Part shown: positions 27,362-36,199 of the stretch, in pieces
Numbering within the stretch: the first letter of the stretch is position 1
How the letters are laid out: each line of letters opens with the position of its first letter
NCBI GenBank assembly: GCA_004213955.1
Contig: SGZL01000001.1
Location: forward strand, 1-43,040
Source: Gammaproteobacteria bacterium
Lineage (GTDB): Bacteria > Pseudomonadota > Gammaproteobacteria > Magnimaribacterales > AG-339-G14
DNA length: 43,040 nucleotides
Direction: 5' to 3'
The notes under the pieces: model-generated
Told to the model about the DNA's origin: nothing
Seen by the model: the letters and a program-made list of their open reading frames with translations, nothing else
Database searches by the model: none
Translations under genes and position numbers: made by a program

Positions 27362-28438
27362 ATGAGTAAAAGAGATTACTATGAGGTGTTGGGTGTTAAT
27401 AGGTCTGTTTCGAAAGATGATCTAAAAAAATCTTATCGAAAACTTGCTATGAAGTATCACCCTGATCGAAATCCAGGGGATGAAAAAGCTGCTGAAAAAT
27501 TTAAAGAGCTTTCTGAAGCTTATGAAATCCTTTCTGATGATCAAAAAAAACAGGCTTATGATCAATTTGGTCATCAGGGTGTAAATTCCTCATTTAATAA
27601 TGCCCAAAGCGCTGCCGAAGGCTTTAGCGACATTTTTGGAGACATTTTTTCAGATATTTTTGGAGGAGGCTCATCAAGAAGTTCAAGGAATAGAAGAGGA
27701 TCGGATCTAAGTTATAGTTTAGATGTTTCTCTAGAAGATGCCGCAGCTGGAACAACTATTAAACTAGATATTCCCTCATCAGAGAGATGTGATGGACATT
27801 GGCAAGTTTGCAGTTATTGTCAGGGGCAAGGAGTCATAAGGGCTCAACAAGGTTTCTTTTCAATGCAACAAACTTGTCCGCATTGTCATGGTGAAGGAGA
27901 AATACACGACCCAGAATGTAATAAGTGTGGTGGATCAGGCTATTTGAAAAAAAATAAGACGTTATCTGTAAATATTCCTCAAGGCGTTGATTCGGGAGAT
28001 AGAATTAGATTATCAGGAGAAGGTGATGCGGGAAAGGGCGGAAGTGGAGACCTTTTTATAGAAATAAATGTAAATCAGCACAAGATTTTTGAAAGGGATG
28101 GAAAACATCTTTATTGTGAGGTTCCCATAAACTTTGTTGATGCTTCCTTAGGAGCTGAAATTGAAGTTCCAACTTTACAAGGAAAAGTAAAATTTAAAAT
28201 TCCAGAGGGAACTCAGAGTCATAAATTATTTAGATTAAATGGGAAGGGAATTAAACCTTTAAGAGGCGGTTCAAAAGGAGATATACTCGTCAGGGTTCTT
28301 GTTGAGGTGCCTATAAAACTTAATAATGAACAAAAAGATTTACTAAAAAAATTTAAAAGCTCTATATCAAAAAATGAAAATTTACCTCTCGCAGAGAAAT
28401 GGTTTGAAAGTGCTAAAAACTTTCTTAAGAGTTTTTAA
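27362..28438 (+). CDS. dnaJ: Chaperone DnaJ with a shortened zinc domain
   Basis: DnaJ delivers substrates to DnaK and stimulates its ATPase. The 358-residue product (E. coli 376) has the J domain with HPD at 33-35, a short Gly/Phe region (about 75-105) with the repeat-like DIFGDIFSDIFGGG, a zinc domain (143-193), and the C-terminal substrate domains. Motifs two to four are normal (C150/C153, C172/C175, C186/C189), but the first CxxCxGxG is replaced by CDGH (C143, H146), with about ten residues deleted before motif two. Only 17 bases separate it from dnaK, and there is no clear ribosome-binding site. Confidence 0.96.
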   Translation: MSKRDYYEVLGVNRSVSKDDLKKSYRKLAMKYHPDRNPGDEKAAEKFKELSEAYEILSDDQKKQAYDQFGHQGVNSSFNNAQSAAEGFSDIFGDIFSDIFGGGSSRSSRNRRGSDLSYSLDVSLEDAAAGTTIKLDIPSSERCDGHWQVCSYCQGQGVIRAQQGFFSMQQTCPHCHGEGEIHDPECNKCGGSGYLKKNKTLSVNIPQGVDSGDRIRLSGEGDAGKGGSGDLFIEINVNQHKIFERDGKHLYCEVPINFVDASLGAEIEVPTLQGKVKFKIPEGTQSHKLFRLNGKGIKPLRGGSKGDILVRVLVEVPIKLNNEQKDLLKKFKSSISKNENLPLAEKWFESAKNFLKSF

Positions 28439-29167
28439 ATGAGTATTGACTTAATTTTATGTGGAGCCTCAGGAAGATTAGGCTTGGAAGTTGTTAAAGA
28501 AATAGAAAATCATCCTTCAATTAAGTTGGCTGGATGCATCTCGTCTAAAAATAATAAAAGTATTGGCGAGAAAATTTCAGTTTTAACAAATTCCTCTTTT
28601 GATGTTGAATTAAAGAGTTCCTTTGAAGGGATTTTAAAACCAGATGTAATTTTAGACGTATCTTCCCCAAATTTCTTTGATGAAATTGTAAATTTTTCTA
28701 AATCTAATGAAGCGCCCTTAATTGTTGCCTCTACTGGCCATGATGACGAACAGATAAGTATGTTAAAAAAACTCTCTGAGTCTATTCCAATTATGATTGC
28801 TCCAAACTTAAGCATGGGAATTAACTATATAAAAAATTTTTTCAATTCTTTTTCACTCACCAGCTTAACCAGTGACATAGAAATTCATGAAACACATCAT
28901 AAAAACAAAATTGACTCTCCATCTGGTACTGCACTAGATTTAAAAGATCTCTTTGAATCAAAAAAAGAAAAACTTAAAGTTTCTATAAAATCTTATAGAG
29001 ATGATGATTCCGTTGGAACCCACAAAATAATACTAAATATGCATGATGAAACTATAGAAATTACTCATTTAGCAAATTCTAGAAAAATATTTGCCATAGG
29101 AGCAATTACAGCTATAAAGTGGATCCATAATCAAAAGCCAGGTTTATACTCTTTAAGTAATATTTAA
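28439..29167 (+). CDS. dapB: 4-hydroxy-tetrahydrodipicolinate reductase
   Basis: DapB reduces the DapA product with NAD(P)H in lysine and diaminopimelate synthesis, needed for peptidoglycan. The 242-residue product (E. coli 273) has an N-terminal nucleotide-binding motif GASGRLG (residues 9-15) and the catalytic signature ETHHKNKIDSPSGTAL near residues 148-163, with the paired histidines and lysine. It abuts the dnaJ stop with no gap, as in the conserved dnaK-dnaJ-dapB order. The carAB genes that usually follow are absent. Confidence 0.95.
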   Translation: MSIDLILCGASGRLGLEVVKEIENHPSIKLAGCISSKNNKSIGEKISVLTNSSFDVELKSSFEGILKPDVILDVSSPNFFDEIVNFSKSNEAPLIVASTGHDDEQISMLKKLSESIPIMIAPNLSMGINYIKNFFNSFSLTSLTSDIEIHETHHKNKIDSPSGTALDLKDLFESKKEKLKVSIKSYRDDDSVGTHKIILNMHDETIEITHLANSRKIFAIGAITAIKWIHNQKPGLYSLSNI

Positions 29168-29309
29168 TTTTTCTTTGTCGTTTCACTCAATTATGTTTTA
29201 ATCCTCTTCGGATTATTAAAATCTAAATTGCACTTGGAATTTATTAATATTTGGGTGCTAGGTTTGGCTCAAATCTAGTTAAATATTTTTTTTCAAGGAA
29301 GTTTAACCC

Positions 29310-29341
29310 AAGCCGAATGGCTTACATAAAAAGGAGCTTTC
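29310..29341 (+). promoter_or_regulatory. rpsB leader: hairpin and ribosome-binding site
   Basis: In the 174-base gap before rpsB, a perfect five-pair hairpin (AAGCC, loop GAAT, GGCTT; 29310-29323) lies just ahead of a strong AAGGAG at 29331-29336. rpsB is autoregulated by S2 through its leader in E. coli, so a structured leader is expected. I could not match this to the known E. coli fold. An extended minus-10 TGCTAGGTT near 29256-29264 could be the promoter but is weak. Confidence 0.4.
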
Positions 29342-30184
29342 ATGGATATTTCCATAGAACAAATGCTTAAAGCAGGTGTCCATTTTGGACATCAAACTCG
29401 TTTCTGGAATCCAAAAATGGAAAACTACATTTTTGGTAAAAGAAACAAAGTCCACATTATTAATTTAGAAAAAACTTTAGAACTTCTAAAACCATCTATT
29501 GATTTTTGCTCCCAACTTGCTGCATCTAACAACAGGATTCTTTTTGTAGGTACTAAAAGAGCTGCTAGCCGCGTCATAAAAGAAGAAGCTGAGAGATGCA
29601 ATATGCCATATGTCAATTATCGATGGCTAGGGGGAATGCTTACTAACTATAAAACCGTTAGAGCTTCAATAAGAAGACTTGAAATTTTTAAGACTCAAGA
29701 AGAGGAAGGTAAATTTGATAGTTTAACTAAGAAAGAAGTTTTGGGAATTAAAAGAGAAATGGATAAATTAGAACGTTCCATTGGCGGAATAAAGAATATG
29801 GGCGGGCTCCCAGAAGCATTATTTGTAGTGGATGTTAAAAATGAAAAAATTGCCGTTTCTGAAGCTAGAAAAATGGGGATACCAATTATCGGTATAGTAG
29901 ATACTAACTCTGATCCTGATTGTGTCGATCACATTATTCCAGGTAATGATGATGCAATAAGGTCAGTTTCTCTATTAACTAGAATTATCTCTAATGCTTG
30001 TCTTGAGGGCGCATCAAAAGCAACAGGAATTGTTTCTGGAGATGGACCTGTAATTGTTAGAAAAGGCGATGAAACAAAACAAATATCGACCGATGAGAAT
30101 GAAAATGAAAATTCTTTAAAGTCGGAAGTTTTAGAAGAGAAAGCTGAGGTTGCACCACCAAAAAAAGAGGAAACAAAAGAATAG
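29342..30184 (+). CDS. rpsB: 30S ribosomal protein S2
   Basis: S2 binds last to the 30S and is held by S1 contacts. The 280-residue product begins [26 protein letters not shown]-like (shown in part: [16 protein letters not shown]) and contains [16 protein letters not shown] and [21 protein letters not shown]. coli S2 has 241 residues; about 40 extra C-terminal residues are low-complexity and rich in Glu, Lys and Asn, possibly disordered. tsf follows, as in the universal rpsB-tsf pair. Confidence 0.97.
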   Translation: MDISIEQMLKAGVHFGHQTRFWNPKMENYIFGKRNKVHIINLEKTLELLKPSIDFCSQLAASNNRILFVGTKRAASRVIKEEAERCNMPYVNYRWLGGMLTNYKTVRASIRRLEIFKTQEEEGKFDSLTKKEVLGIKREMDKLERSIGGIKNMGGLPEALFVVDVKNEKIAVSEARKMGIPIIGIVDTNSDPDCVDHIIPGNDDAIRSVSLLTRIISNACLEGASKATGIVSGDGPVIVRKGDETKQISTDENENENSLKSEVLEEKAEVAPPKKEETKE

Positions 30185-30199
30185 TCTTTAGAGTAAAGA
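30185..30199 (+). promoter_or_regulatory. Small hairpin between rpsB and tsf
   Basis: Immediately after the rpsB stop, TCTTTA and TAAAGA form a perfect six-pair inverted repeat around a three-base GAG loop. There is no T run after it, so it is not a standard terminator. It may act as an mRNA-stability or attenuation element in the 54-base gap, but an A-T stem with so small a loop could be chance. Confidence 0.3.
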
Positions 30200-30238
30200 A
30201 TAGATGAAAAATATTATTGAAAATTTTGGAGTTTTGTC

Positions 30239-31096
30239 ATGACTATAAAAGCAAGTGAAGTAAAACTTTTAAGAGAAAAAACTGGTCTTGGAATGATGGA
30301 GTGCAAAAAGGCGCTATTAGAATCAGAAGGCGACATAGATTTAGCAATAACTAATCTGAGGAAGAATAGTGCTTTAAAAGCTGAAAAAAAATCTTCAAGA
30401 ACCGCTGCTGAAGGGAAAATTTTATCTAAGATTGATTCATCTAGAAATATTGCAATTATTTTAGAAATTAATTGTGAAACTGATTTCGTTGCCAAAGATC
30501 AGAATTTTATAGATTTTTGCCAAGAAACACTGGATTACTGTTTGGAAAACCCCGATCTGTCTCTTGAGACACTACTTGAAAATTATTTAGAAGAAAAACG
30601 ACAAAATTTAATTCAGAAAATTGGAGAAAATATTGTTATAAGAAGGAAGGAAATTATCAACTCTGAATTTATTTATTCTTATGTTCACGGAAATAATAAG
30701 ATTGGTTCAATCCTTTCAATTTCTAACGAAAACGATCCCATTGGAAACGATCTCGCAATGCATGTAGCAGCTTCAGCTCCATTAGTAGTTAGCTCTGAAG
30801 ACCTCGATGAAGAATTAATTAATAAAGAGGAAGAAATAATTTTAGCGCAAGTATCGGATTCAAATAAGCCTCAAGAAATTCTAGAGAAAATGGTTTCTGG
30901 AAGGTTAGAAAAATTTAAATCGGAAGTCTCTCTGCTAAGTCAGCCTTTTGTAAAAGATCCTTCACAAAAAATTCAAAAGCTTTTATCTGAAAATTCAACA
31001 CAAGTTCTAGAATTTTTTCGATACGAATTAGGAGAGGGTATAGAAGTTAAAAAAATGGATTTTGCTGAAGAAGTAAAATCTCAATTAGAAAGTTAA
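30239..31096 (+). CDS. tsf: Elongation factor Ts
   Basis: EF-Ts exchanges GDP for GTP on EF-Tu. The 285-residue product (E. coli 283) has the N-terminal UBA-like signature LREKTGLGMMECKKALLES (about residues 10-28) and the core motif CETDFVAKDQNF (about 80-91) that contacts EF-Tu. It lies between rpsB and pyrH in the conserved order. The only gap larger than a few bases is the one upstream. Confidence 0.97.
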   Translation: MTIKASEVKLLREKTGLGMMECKKALLESEGDIDLAITNLRKNSALKAEKKSSRTAAEGKILSKIDSSRNIAIILEINCETDFVAKDQNFIDFCQETLDYCLENPDLSLETLLENYLEEKRQNLIQKIGENIVIRRKEIINSEFIYSYVHGNNKIGSILSISNENDPIGNDLAMHVAASAPLVVSSEDLDEELINKEEEIILAQVSDSNKPQEILEKMVSGRLEKFKSEVSLLSQPFVKDPSQKIQKLLSENSTQVLEFFRYELGEGIEVKKMDFAEEVKSQLES

Positions 31097-31098
31097 GC

Positions 31099-31821
31099 AT
31101 GACTAAAGCTAGAAGAGTGCTCCTAAAAGTAAGCGGAGAATGGTTTTCTGGATCAAATGAAAAGGGATTTGATAAGAAAACTTTTGATAGCTTGTCAGAA
31201 TCTTTATTAAAAGCAAAAAGTAACAATATACAAATAGCTTTAGTTCTTGGAGGAGGAAATATTTACAGAGGACGAGAGTTAACCTCTTTAAATATAGACC
31301 AAGTTCCTGCCGATTATATTGGGATGTTATCTACCATAATGAACGGTATAGCTCTTTCAAATTTTTTATCTTCAAATAATTGTGAGAATAGTTTGTATTC
31401 CTCCTTTGCGATAGGAAATTTTGTAAAAGCGTATAGCAAGGAAGAAGCCGAAAGATCCTTAGTTGAAGATAAAATAGTCATATTAGTTGGCGGATTAGGG
31501 AATCCATTATTTACAACAGACTCTACAGCTAGTGTGAGAGCAGTTGAGTTAAACTCTGATGTGATGTTGAAAGCTACAAATGTTGATGGGGTTTATTCAG
31601 ATGATCCAAATATAAATAAAGAAGCTGTAAAATATGATCACTTGTCATTTGATGAAGCAATAACAAAAAACCTAAAGGTTATGGATCAAACTTCCTTATG
31701 TTTTTGCAGAGACAATAATTTGAGCGTCAGAGTTTTCAATGCTGATTCGGAAGGCGCTATTTTGGAAGCCATTGTTAATGAAAATACAAATATCGGTACT
31801 TTAGTTGAGCTAGAAAAATGA
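31099..31821 (+). CDS. pyrH: Uridylate kinase
   Basis: PyrH phosphorylates UMP to UDP and is a hexameric amino-acid-kinase-fold enzyme. The 240-residue product (E. coli 241) contains LLKVSGEWFSG at residues 8-18, VLGGGNIYRGRE (about 50-61), and TTDSTASVRAVEL (about 138-150), the family's nucleotide-binding blocks. It overlaps frr by four bases (ATGA). Confidence 0.96.
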   Translation: MTKARRVLLKVSGEWFSGSNEKGFDKKTFDSLSESLLKAKSNNIQIALVLGGGNIYRGRELTSLNIDQVPADYIGMLSTIMNGIALSNFLSSNNCENSLYSSFAIGNFVKAYSKEEAERSLVEDKIVILVGGLGNPLFTTDSTASVRAVELNSDVMLKATNVDGVYSDDPNINKEAVKYDHLSFDEAITKNLKVMDQTSLCFCRDNNLSVRVFNADSEGAILEAIVNENTNIGTLVELEK

Positions 31822-32375
31822 TTGACGATACTCTTGAAGACGCAAACAAAGGCATGAGTAGAACTTTAGAAGCTCTTGAGACAGCTTTTAAAAGAATTAG
31901 AACTGGACGGGCCAACACTTCTTTATTGGACGCCATCGAAATTGACTATTATGGAAATTCGACGCCCCTCAAGCAAGTGTCTAATATTTCTATTGAAGAT
32001 GCTAAAACACTTACTATAGTCCCTTGGGAAAAAGATAACGTTCCTTTAATTGAAAAGGCTATTCACCAATCTGATCTTGGACTGCAGCCAGTAACTTCTG
32101 GAGAAACAATAAGGGTGATTCTTCCCGACTTAACTGAAGAGACAAGAAAGGATCTTATTAAGGTTGCTAAATCCGAAGCTGAAAATTCAAAAGTATCTAT
32201 TAGAAATCAAAGAAGAGATGCTAATGGCATGCTAAAAGAATATCTTAATGAAAAAGAAATTTCTGAGGATGATCTTAAAAAGGGAGAAGCTTTGATTCAG
32301 GACATCACAGATCAACATGTTGAAAAAGTAGATTCATTATTAAAGGAAAAAGAAAAAGATCTCTTAGAATTTTAG
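31818..32375 (+). CDS. frr: Ribosome recycling factor
   Basis: RRF splits post-termination ribosomes together with EF-G. The 185-residue length equals E. coli. The family blocks RTGRANTSLLDAIEIDYYG (about residues 29-47), IRVILPDLTEETRKDL near 112, and SIRNQRRDANGMLKE near 134 are clear. The start lies in the pyrH stop, so the two genes are probably translationally coupled. Confidence 0.97.
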   Translation: MIDDTLEDANKGMSRTLEALETAFKRIRTGRANTSLLDAIEIDYYGNSTPLKQVSNISIEDAKTLTIVPWEKDNVPLIEKAIHQSDLGLQPVTSGETIRVILPDLTEETRKDLIKVAKSEAENSKVSIRNQRRDANGMLKEYLNEKEISEDDLKKGEALIQDITDQHVEKVDSLLKEKEKDLLEF

Positions 32376-32376
32376 C

Positions 32377-33084
32377 ATGAGCTCGACACCTACTCACGTT
32401 GCTATCATCATGGATGGTAATTCCAGATGGGCTAAACAAAAAAATCTTACACAAAAAGATGGGCATAAAGCGGGAGTAAAAGCAGCAAGGAATGCAATAG
32501 AATTTGCTGTAAAAAATAATATTAAGCACTTAACTCTTTTCGCCTTTAGTACAGAAAATTGGAGAAGAAGTAAAAAAGAAGTTAAATCTTTAATGGAACT
32601 CTTTGTTGAAGCGATGAAAGAAGAAACGCCAGAATTAATTAAAAACTCCGTTAGAGCTAATTTTATAGGAGATATTTCAAGACTTAAAAAATCTATAATA
32701 GTAAAAATTGCAGAAACCAAAGGCTTAACTAGCACTTACAAACCAAAGATGGACCTCAATATAGCAATTAGTTACGGAGGCAGATGGGATGTACTTCAAG
32801 CTGTAAAAAAAATAGCCAACGATTTTTCAAAAAATAAATTTGAAGAAAAGGATATTAATGAAAAGTTATTAAATTCTTACCTTGATACCTCTTCTTCTCC
32901 TGATCCAGATCTCATTATTAGAACAGGAAATGAATCAAGATTAAGTAATTTCTTAATTTGGCAAGCAGCATATTCAGAACTGATATTTTTTAGAAAATTG
33001 TGGCCTGAATTTGAAAGTAAAGATTTTAGGAGAGCTTTGGAAAACTATAAAAAAAGAAAAAGAAATTTTGGTAAAAGGTCTTAA
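32377..33084 (+). CDS. uppS: Undecaprenyl diphosphate synthase
   Basis: UppS adds eight isoprene units to farnesyl diphosphate to make the C55 carrier lipid for peptidoglycan and LPS. The 235-residue product (E. coli 253) has the catalytic block IMDGNSRWAKQ at residues 11-21, with serine where most enzymes have the second glycine of DGNGRWA. Other blocks are LTLFAFSTENWRR, NIAISYGGRWD, and the C-terminal PDLIIRTGNESRLSNFLIWQ. It is followed by cdsA, as usual. Confidence 0.96.
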   Translation: MSSTPTHVAIIMDGNSRWAKQKNLTQKDGHKAGVKAARNAIEFAVKNNIKHLTLFAFSTENWRRSKKEVKSLMELFVEAMKEETPELIKNSVRANFIGDISRLKKSIIVKIAETKGLTSTYKPKMDLNIAISYGGRWDVLQAVKKIANDFSKNKFEEKDINEKLLNSYLDTSSSPDPDLIIRTGNESRLSNFLIWQAAYSELIFFRKLWPEFESKDFRRALENYKKRKRNFGKRS

Positions 33085-33088
33085 TATT

Positions 33089-33721
33089 ATGTTCAAGAGA
33101 GAAATAACTGGAATAGTTTTAGCCTTAGTAACAACAATTTTAATTTTTTTTTCTAATTTAGAGATTTTCTATTTTGCAATTTTGTTATTATGTTTTTCGT
33201 TAACTTTTGAATTGGCAAAAGTGACCAATAAATTTAATGTATTTTTTTGGATTCAGATATTTTTTATAATTTTATTAATTCTTTTTTTACCTACCTTTGA
33301 AAAACTTAGGCTTTTATTTTTTATTGGGATTATGATCTCAGTTCTTACTGATGCCGCTGCGTATTATGTTGGAAAAACAATAGGGAAAATAAAAATTTTT
33401 CCAGTAACTAGTCCAAATAAGACTCTGGAAGGATTGATCGGAGGCACTTTATTTTGTGTTATTTTTTTATCTACATTATTTTTTTTCTTCCCATCGTTTT
33501 TTAAATTGAATATAAGCTTGTTGTTATTTACCTTTTTAATTTCTATCTCTTCTATAGCAAGTATTGTTGGGGATTATTTCCAAAGTAGATTTAAACGAAC
33601 ACAAGGAATTAAAGACTCTGGTAAGGTTCTTCCAGGTCATGGCGGACTATCGGATAGATTAGACAGTCATCTAGTTACCTTGCCAGTTTTCTTTTCTTTA
33701 ATTAATTTTTTTGTGTTGTGA
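33089..33721 (+). CDS. cdsA: Phosphatidate cytidylyltransferase, short form
   Basis: CdsA makes CDP-diacylglycerol from phosphatidic acid and CTP, the branch point for all phospholipids. From the ATG at 33089 the product is 210 residues with about six membrane segments, shorter than E. coli CdsA (285). The C-terminal signature, DYFQSRFKRTQGIKDSG followed by KVLPGHGGLSDRLDS (about residues 163-194), is complete. Upstream in-frame codons overlap uppS and are not favoured. The stop overlaps the dxr GTG. Confidence 0.92.
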   Translation: MFKREITGIVLALVTTILIFFSNLEIFYFAILLLCFSLTFELAKVTNKFNVFFWIQIFFIILLILFLPTFEKLRLLFFIGIMISVLTDAAAYYVGKTIGKIKIFPVTSPNKTLEGLIGGTLFCVIFLSTLFFFFPSFFKLNISLLLFTFLISISSIASIVGDYFQSRFKRTQGIKDSGKVLPGHGGLSDRLDSHLVTLPVFFSLINFFVL

Positions 33722-34857
33722 AAAAAGTTTTAATTCTGGGCTCAACCGGATCAATTGGCAAATCTGCCATAGAGGTAATAAAAGGTAATGAAGGATATTT
33801 AGCAAAATCGTTAGTCGCTAGAAATAATAAAGAATTAATCCTTAAACAGGCCGTAGATACAGATGCCACAAATATATTTCTCTCCGAAAAAGTCTTTGAT
33901 AGAGAAGATTTCAAGAATTGCCAAAATGTAAGCGTTCCAGACAGTTTAGATGAGTTATTAGAAGATAAAGATATAGATATTGTTATTGCGGCTTTTTCAG
34001 GAATAGTTGGAATAGACTCAATACTTAAATCCATAAGGGAGGGCAAAAAGATACTCATTGCAAATAAAGAACCTTTAGTAGTCGCGGGAAAGATACTTTT
34101 GTCTGAAGCAAAAAAATATGGAGCTACTATCATTCCAATTGATTCAGAACATTGTGCAATTCATCAATGTTTAAACAATCTAGAAAGAAAAGACGTAAAA
34201 AGCGTAAGCATCACTTGTTCAGGAGGACCTTTCTGGGGAAAGAAAATTCGAGATACTAAAAATGTGACAATTGAAGATGCAAAAAAACACCCTGTTTGGA
34301 ATATGGGGGAAAAAAATCTTATTGACTCGGCAAGTTTAATGAATAAGGCTTTGGAAATAATTGAGGCTAGGTGGCTTTTCGACTTGGAGCCTGAAAAGAT
34401 AAAAGTAATAATACATCCTCAGAGTATTATTCACGCAATAATTGAAAATATTGATGGTTCATCTATAGCTTCGTTATCTACGCCAGATATGAAGGTATGT
34501 CTAGCCTACGGTTTAGGTTACCCCGATAAGATAAAATCTTTTACAAATCCTCTAAATTTAGCAGAGTTGGGTAAATTAGAATTTTTTGATCACTTTGAAT
34601 CTGATTTTCCTTCGATTAATTTCGCTTATAGAGCTTTGGAAGGAGACGAAACTATTCCTGTTGCTCTGAACTCAGCAAACGAAATAGCTGTAAGTTATTT
34701 CCTTAATAATAAAATTAAGTTCAATTCAATCTTTGCAGCTGTAGACTATACTATGAACATATTCGAGGGTAGGCCTTCAGAATCAAATTTAGATATTGAA
34801 GATTTGCTGGAAATTGATAAAGAAGCTAAGACAATTGCTTCAAACTTTTTAAATTAA
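33718..34857 (+). CDS. dxr: 1-deoxy-D-xylulose 5-phosphate reductoisomerase
   Basis: Dxr converts DXP to methylerythritol phosphate in the non-mevalonate isoprenoid pathway that feeds UppS. The 379-residue product (E. coli 398) has the NADPH motif GSTGSIGKS (residues 8-16) and the metal/substrate blocks IPIDSEHCAIHQ (about 139-150) and SASLMNKALEIIEA. The start is GTG at 33718, inside the cdsA stop (GTGA). Confidence 0.96.
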   Translation: MKKVLILGSTGSIGKSAIEVIKGNEGYLAKSLVARNNKELILKQAVDTDATNIFLSEKVFDREDFKNCQNVSVPDSLDELLEDKDIDIVIAAFSGIVGIDSILKSIREGKKILIANKEPLVVAGKILLSEAKKYGATIIPIDSEHCAIHQCLNNLERKDVKSVSITCSGGPFWGKKIRDTKNVTIEDAKKHPVWNMGEKNLIDSASLMNKALEIIEARWLFDLEPEKIKVIIHPQSIIHAIIENIDGSSIASLSTPDMKVCLAYGLGYPDKIKSFTNPLNLAELGKLEFFDHFESDFPSINFAYRALEGDETIPVALNSANEIAVSYFLNNKIKFNSIFAAVDYTMNIFEGRPSESNLDIEDLLEIDKEAKTIASNFLN

Positions 34858-34858
34858 C

Positions 34859-36196
34859 ATGATAGAAATATTCTCTTATATTCTTGGATTTCTAACTTTA
34901 ATAATGGTTATTACTGCTATTCACGAAGCAGGCCATTTCTATGTTGCTAGATTCTTCGGGGTTAAAATTTTAGATTTTTCTATAGGAATGGGAAAAAGTT
35001 TGAAAACTTGGATTGGTAAAGATGGAACTTCTTATAACTTTCGTTTATTTCCTATTGGAGGATATGTAAAAATGTTGGGAGAAGAAGTTTTAGATAAAGA
35101 GGAATTTAATGAGCAAGATTCATTTGTATCTAAAAAGTATTACCAAAAAGTTTTCATTCTTTTTGCAGGTCCTTTAGCTAATTTTATTTTAGCAGTAGTA
35201 ATTTTTACTTTTTTAAATTTGTATGGTTCTTCTACTTTGTCTTCACAAGCTGGTTATATTTCGCCGGATAGCAAGGCTGCATTAGTAAGTATTAAAGAAG
35301 GAGATATCATCCTCAAGGTTGATGGAAGCGAAGTTGAGACCAGAGCAGAGGCTCAGGTTAATCTTTCAAGACGATTAGGAGAATCAGGCGTTATCAATCT
35401 TTCTATTGATTCAAAAGGTGTTATTGACGAAAAATCAATTCCTATTCAAGACTGGCTTATTGGAGAAGAGCCAAAAGATCTCTTAGGTAGTTTAGGAATA
35501 GGTGTGCCAGTTACTACTGAAATTGGAGGCGTTATTAAAGATGGCCCAGCATATATCGCAGGAATTTTAGCTGGCGATATGATTAGTTCTATTAATGCTC
35601 AGTCAATATCAAGTTGGGGTCAAATTAAAAATATTATCAATAATTCGGCTGGAATGCCTATTGAAATCACTTTAATTAGGGACGATAAAAAAATGACTAA
35701 AGATGTTTATCCAAAGTTTTCAAATTCTAATTGGATTATCGGCATTGCATCTGCAAATAAAATTTCTGAAAATTCACTTATTTATAAATCATATTCTCCA
35801 TATTCGGCATTTATAAACGCAGTAGATCAAACATACTCAACAGTGATAGATTCATTTATATTTTTGTACAAAATGATTACAGGTTATGTGTCTCCTAAAA
35901 ATCTAGGAGGTCCTGTGATGATAGGGCAATTTGCTGGGGATACTATTTTGTATGGTGGGTTATATTCTTTTTTGATGCTCATGAGCTTTGTAAGTATTGG
36001 GCTTGGAGTGATAAATTTAGTTCCTATTCCTATTTTAGATGGCGGGCAAATTTGTCTATTAACTATTGAAAAAATTAAAGGCTCTCCTATTTCTCCTAAA
36101 ACTTTAGATTTTGTGTATAGAATTGGTCTCTCAATGGTTATTTTTTTGATGATTTTTGTTTTTATTAATGACATTTCAAGACTCTCGGGAATTTAA
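34859..36196 (+). CDS. rseP: Site-2 intramembrane protease RseP
   Basis: RseP cleaves RseA in the inner membrane to release sigma-E under envelope stress, and also clears signal peptides. The 445-residue product (E. coli 450) has the zinc motif HEAGH at residues 22-26 in the first membrane segment, two PDZ-like regions between about 120 and 290, and the LDG motif in PIPILDGGQ near residue 393. It lies directly before bamA, as in other gammaproteobacteria. Confidence 0.96.
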   Translation: MIEIFSYILGFLTLIMVITAIHEAGHFYVARFFGVKILDFSIGMGKSLKTWIGKDGTSYNFRLFPIGGYVKMLGEEVLDKEEFNEQDSFVSKKYYQKVFILFAGPLANFILAVVIFTFLNLYGSSTLSSQAGYISPDSKAALVSIKEGDIILKVDGSEVETRAEAQVNLSRRLGESGVINLSIDSKGVIDEKSIPIQDWLIGEEPKDLLGSLGIGVPVTTEIGGVIKDGPAYIAGILAGDMISSINAQSISSWGQIKNIINNSAGMPIEITLIRDDKKMTKDVYPKFSNSNWIIGIASANKISENSLIYKSYSPYSAFINAVDQTYSTVIDSFIFLYKMITGYVSPKNLGGPVMIGQFAGDTILYGGLYSFLMLMSFVSIGLGVINLVPIPILDGGQICLLTIEKIKGSPISPKTLDFVYRIGLSMVIFLMIFVFINDISRLSGI

Positions 36197-36199
36197 TAT

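Noticed and set aside
29199-29215. Hairpin TAATCC/GGATTA after dapB as an intrinsic terminator
   Set aside because: The stem is perfect but short, and no T run follows on either strand, so it does not meet the criteria for a terminator.
29168-29341. A possible tRNA or other RNA gene in the dapB-rpsB gap
   Set aside because: No T-arm motif, acceptor pairing or CCA end could be found on either strand.
33011-33088. A 26-codon upstream extension of CdsA
   Set aside because: It overlaps uppS coding sequence and encodes a charged stretch unlike CdsA; the ATG at 33089 begins just before the first membrane segment.
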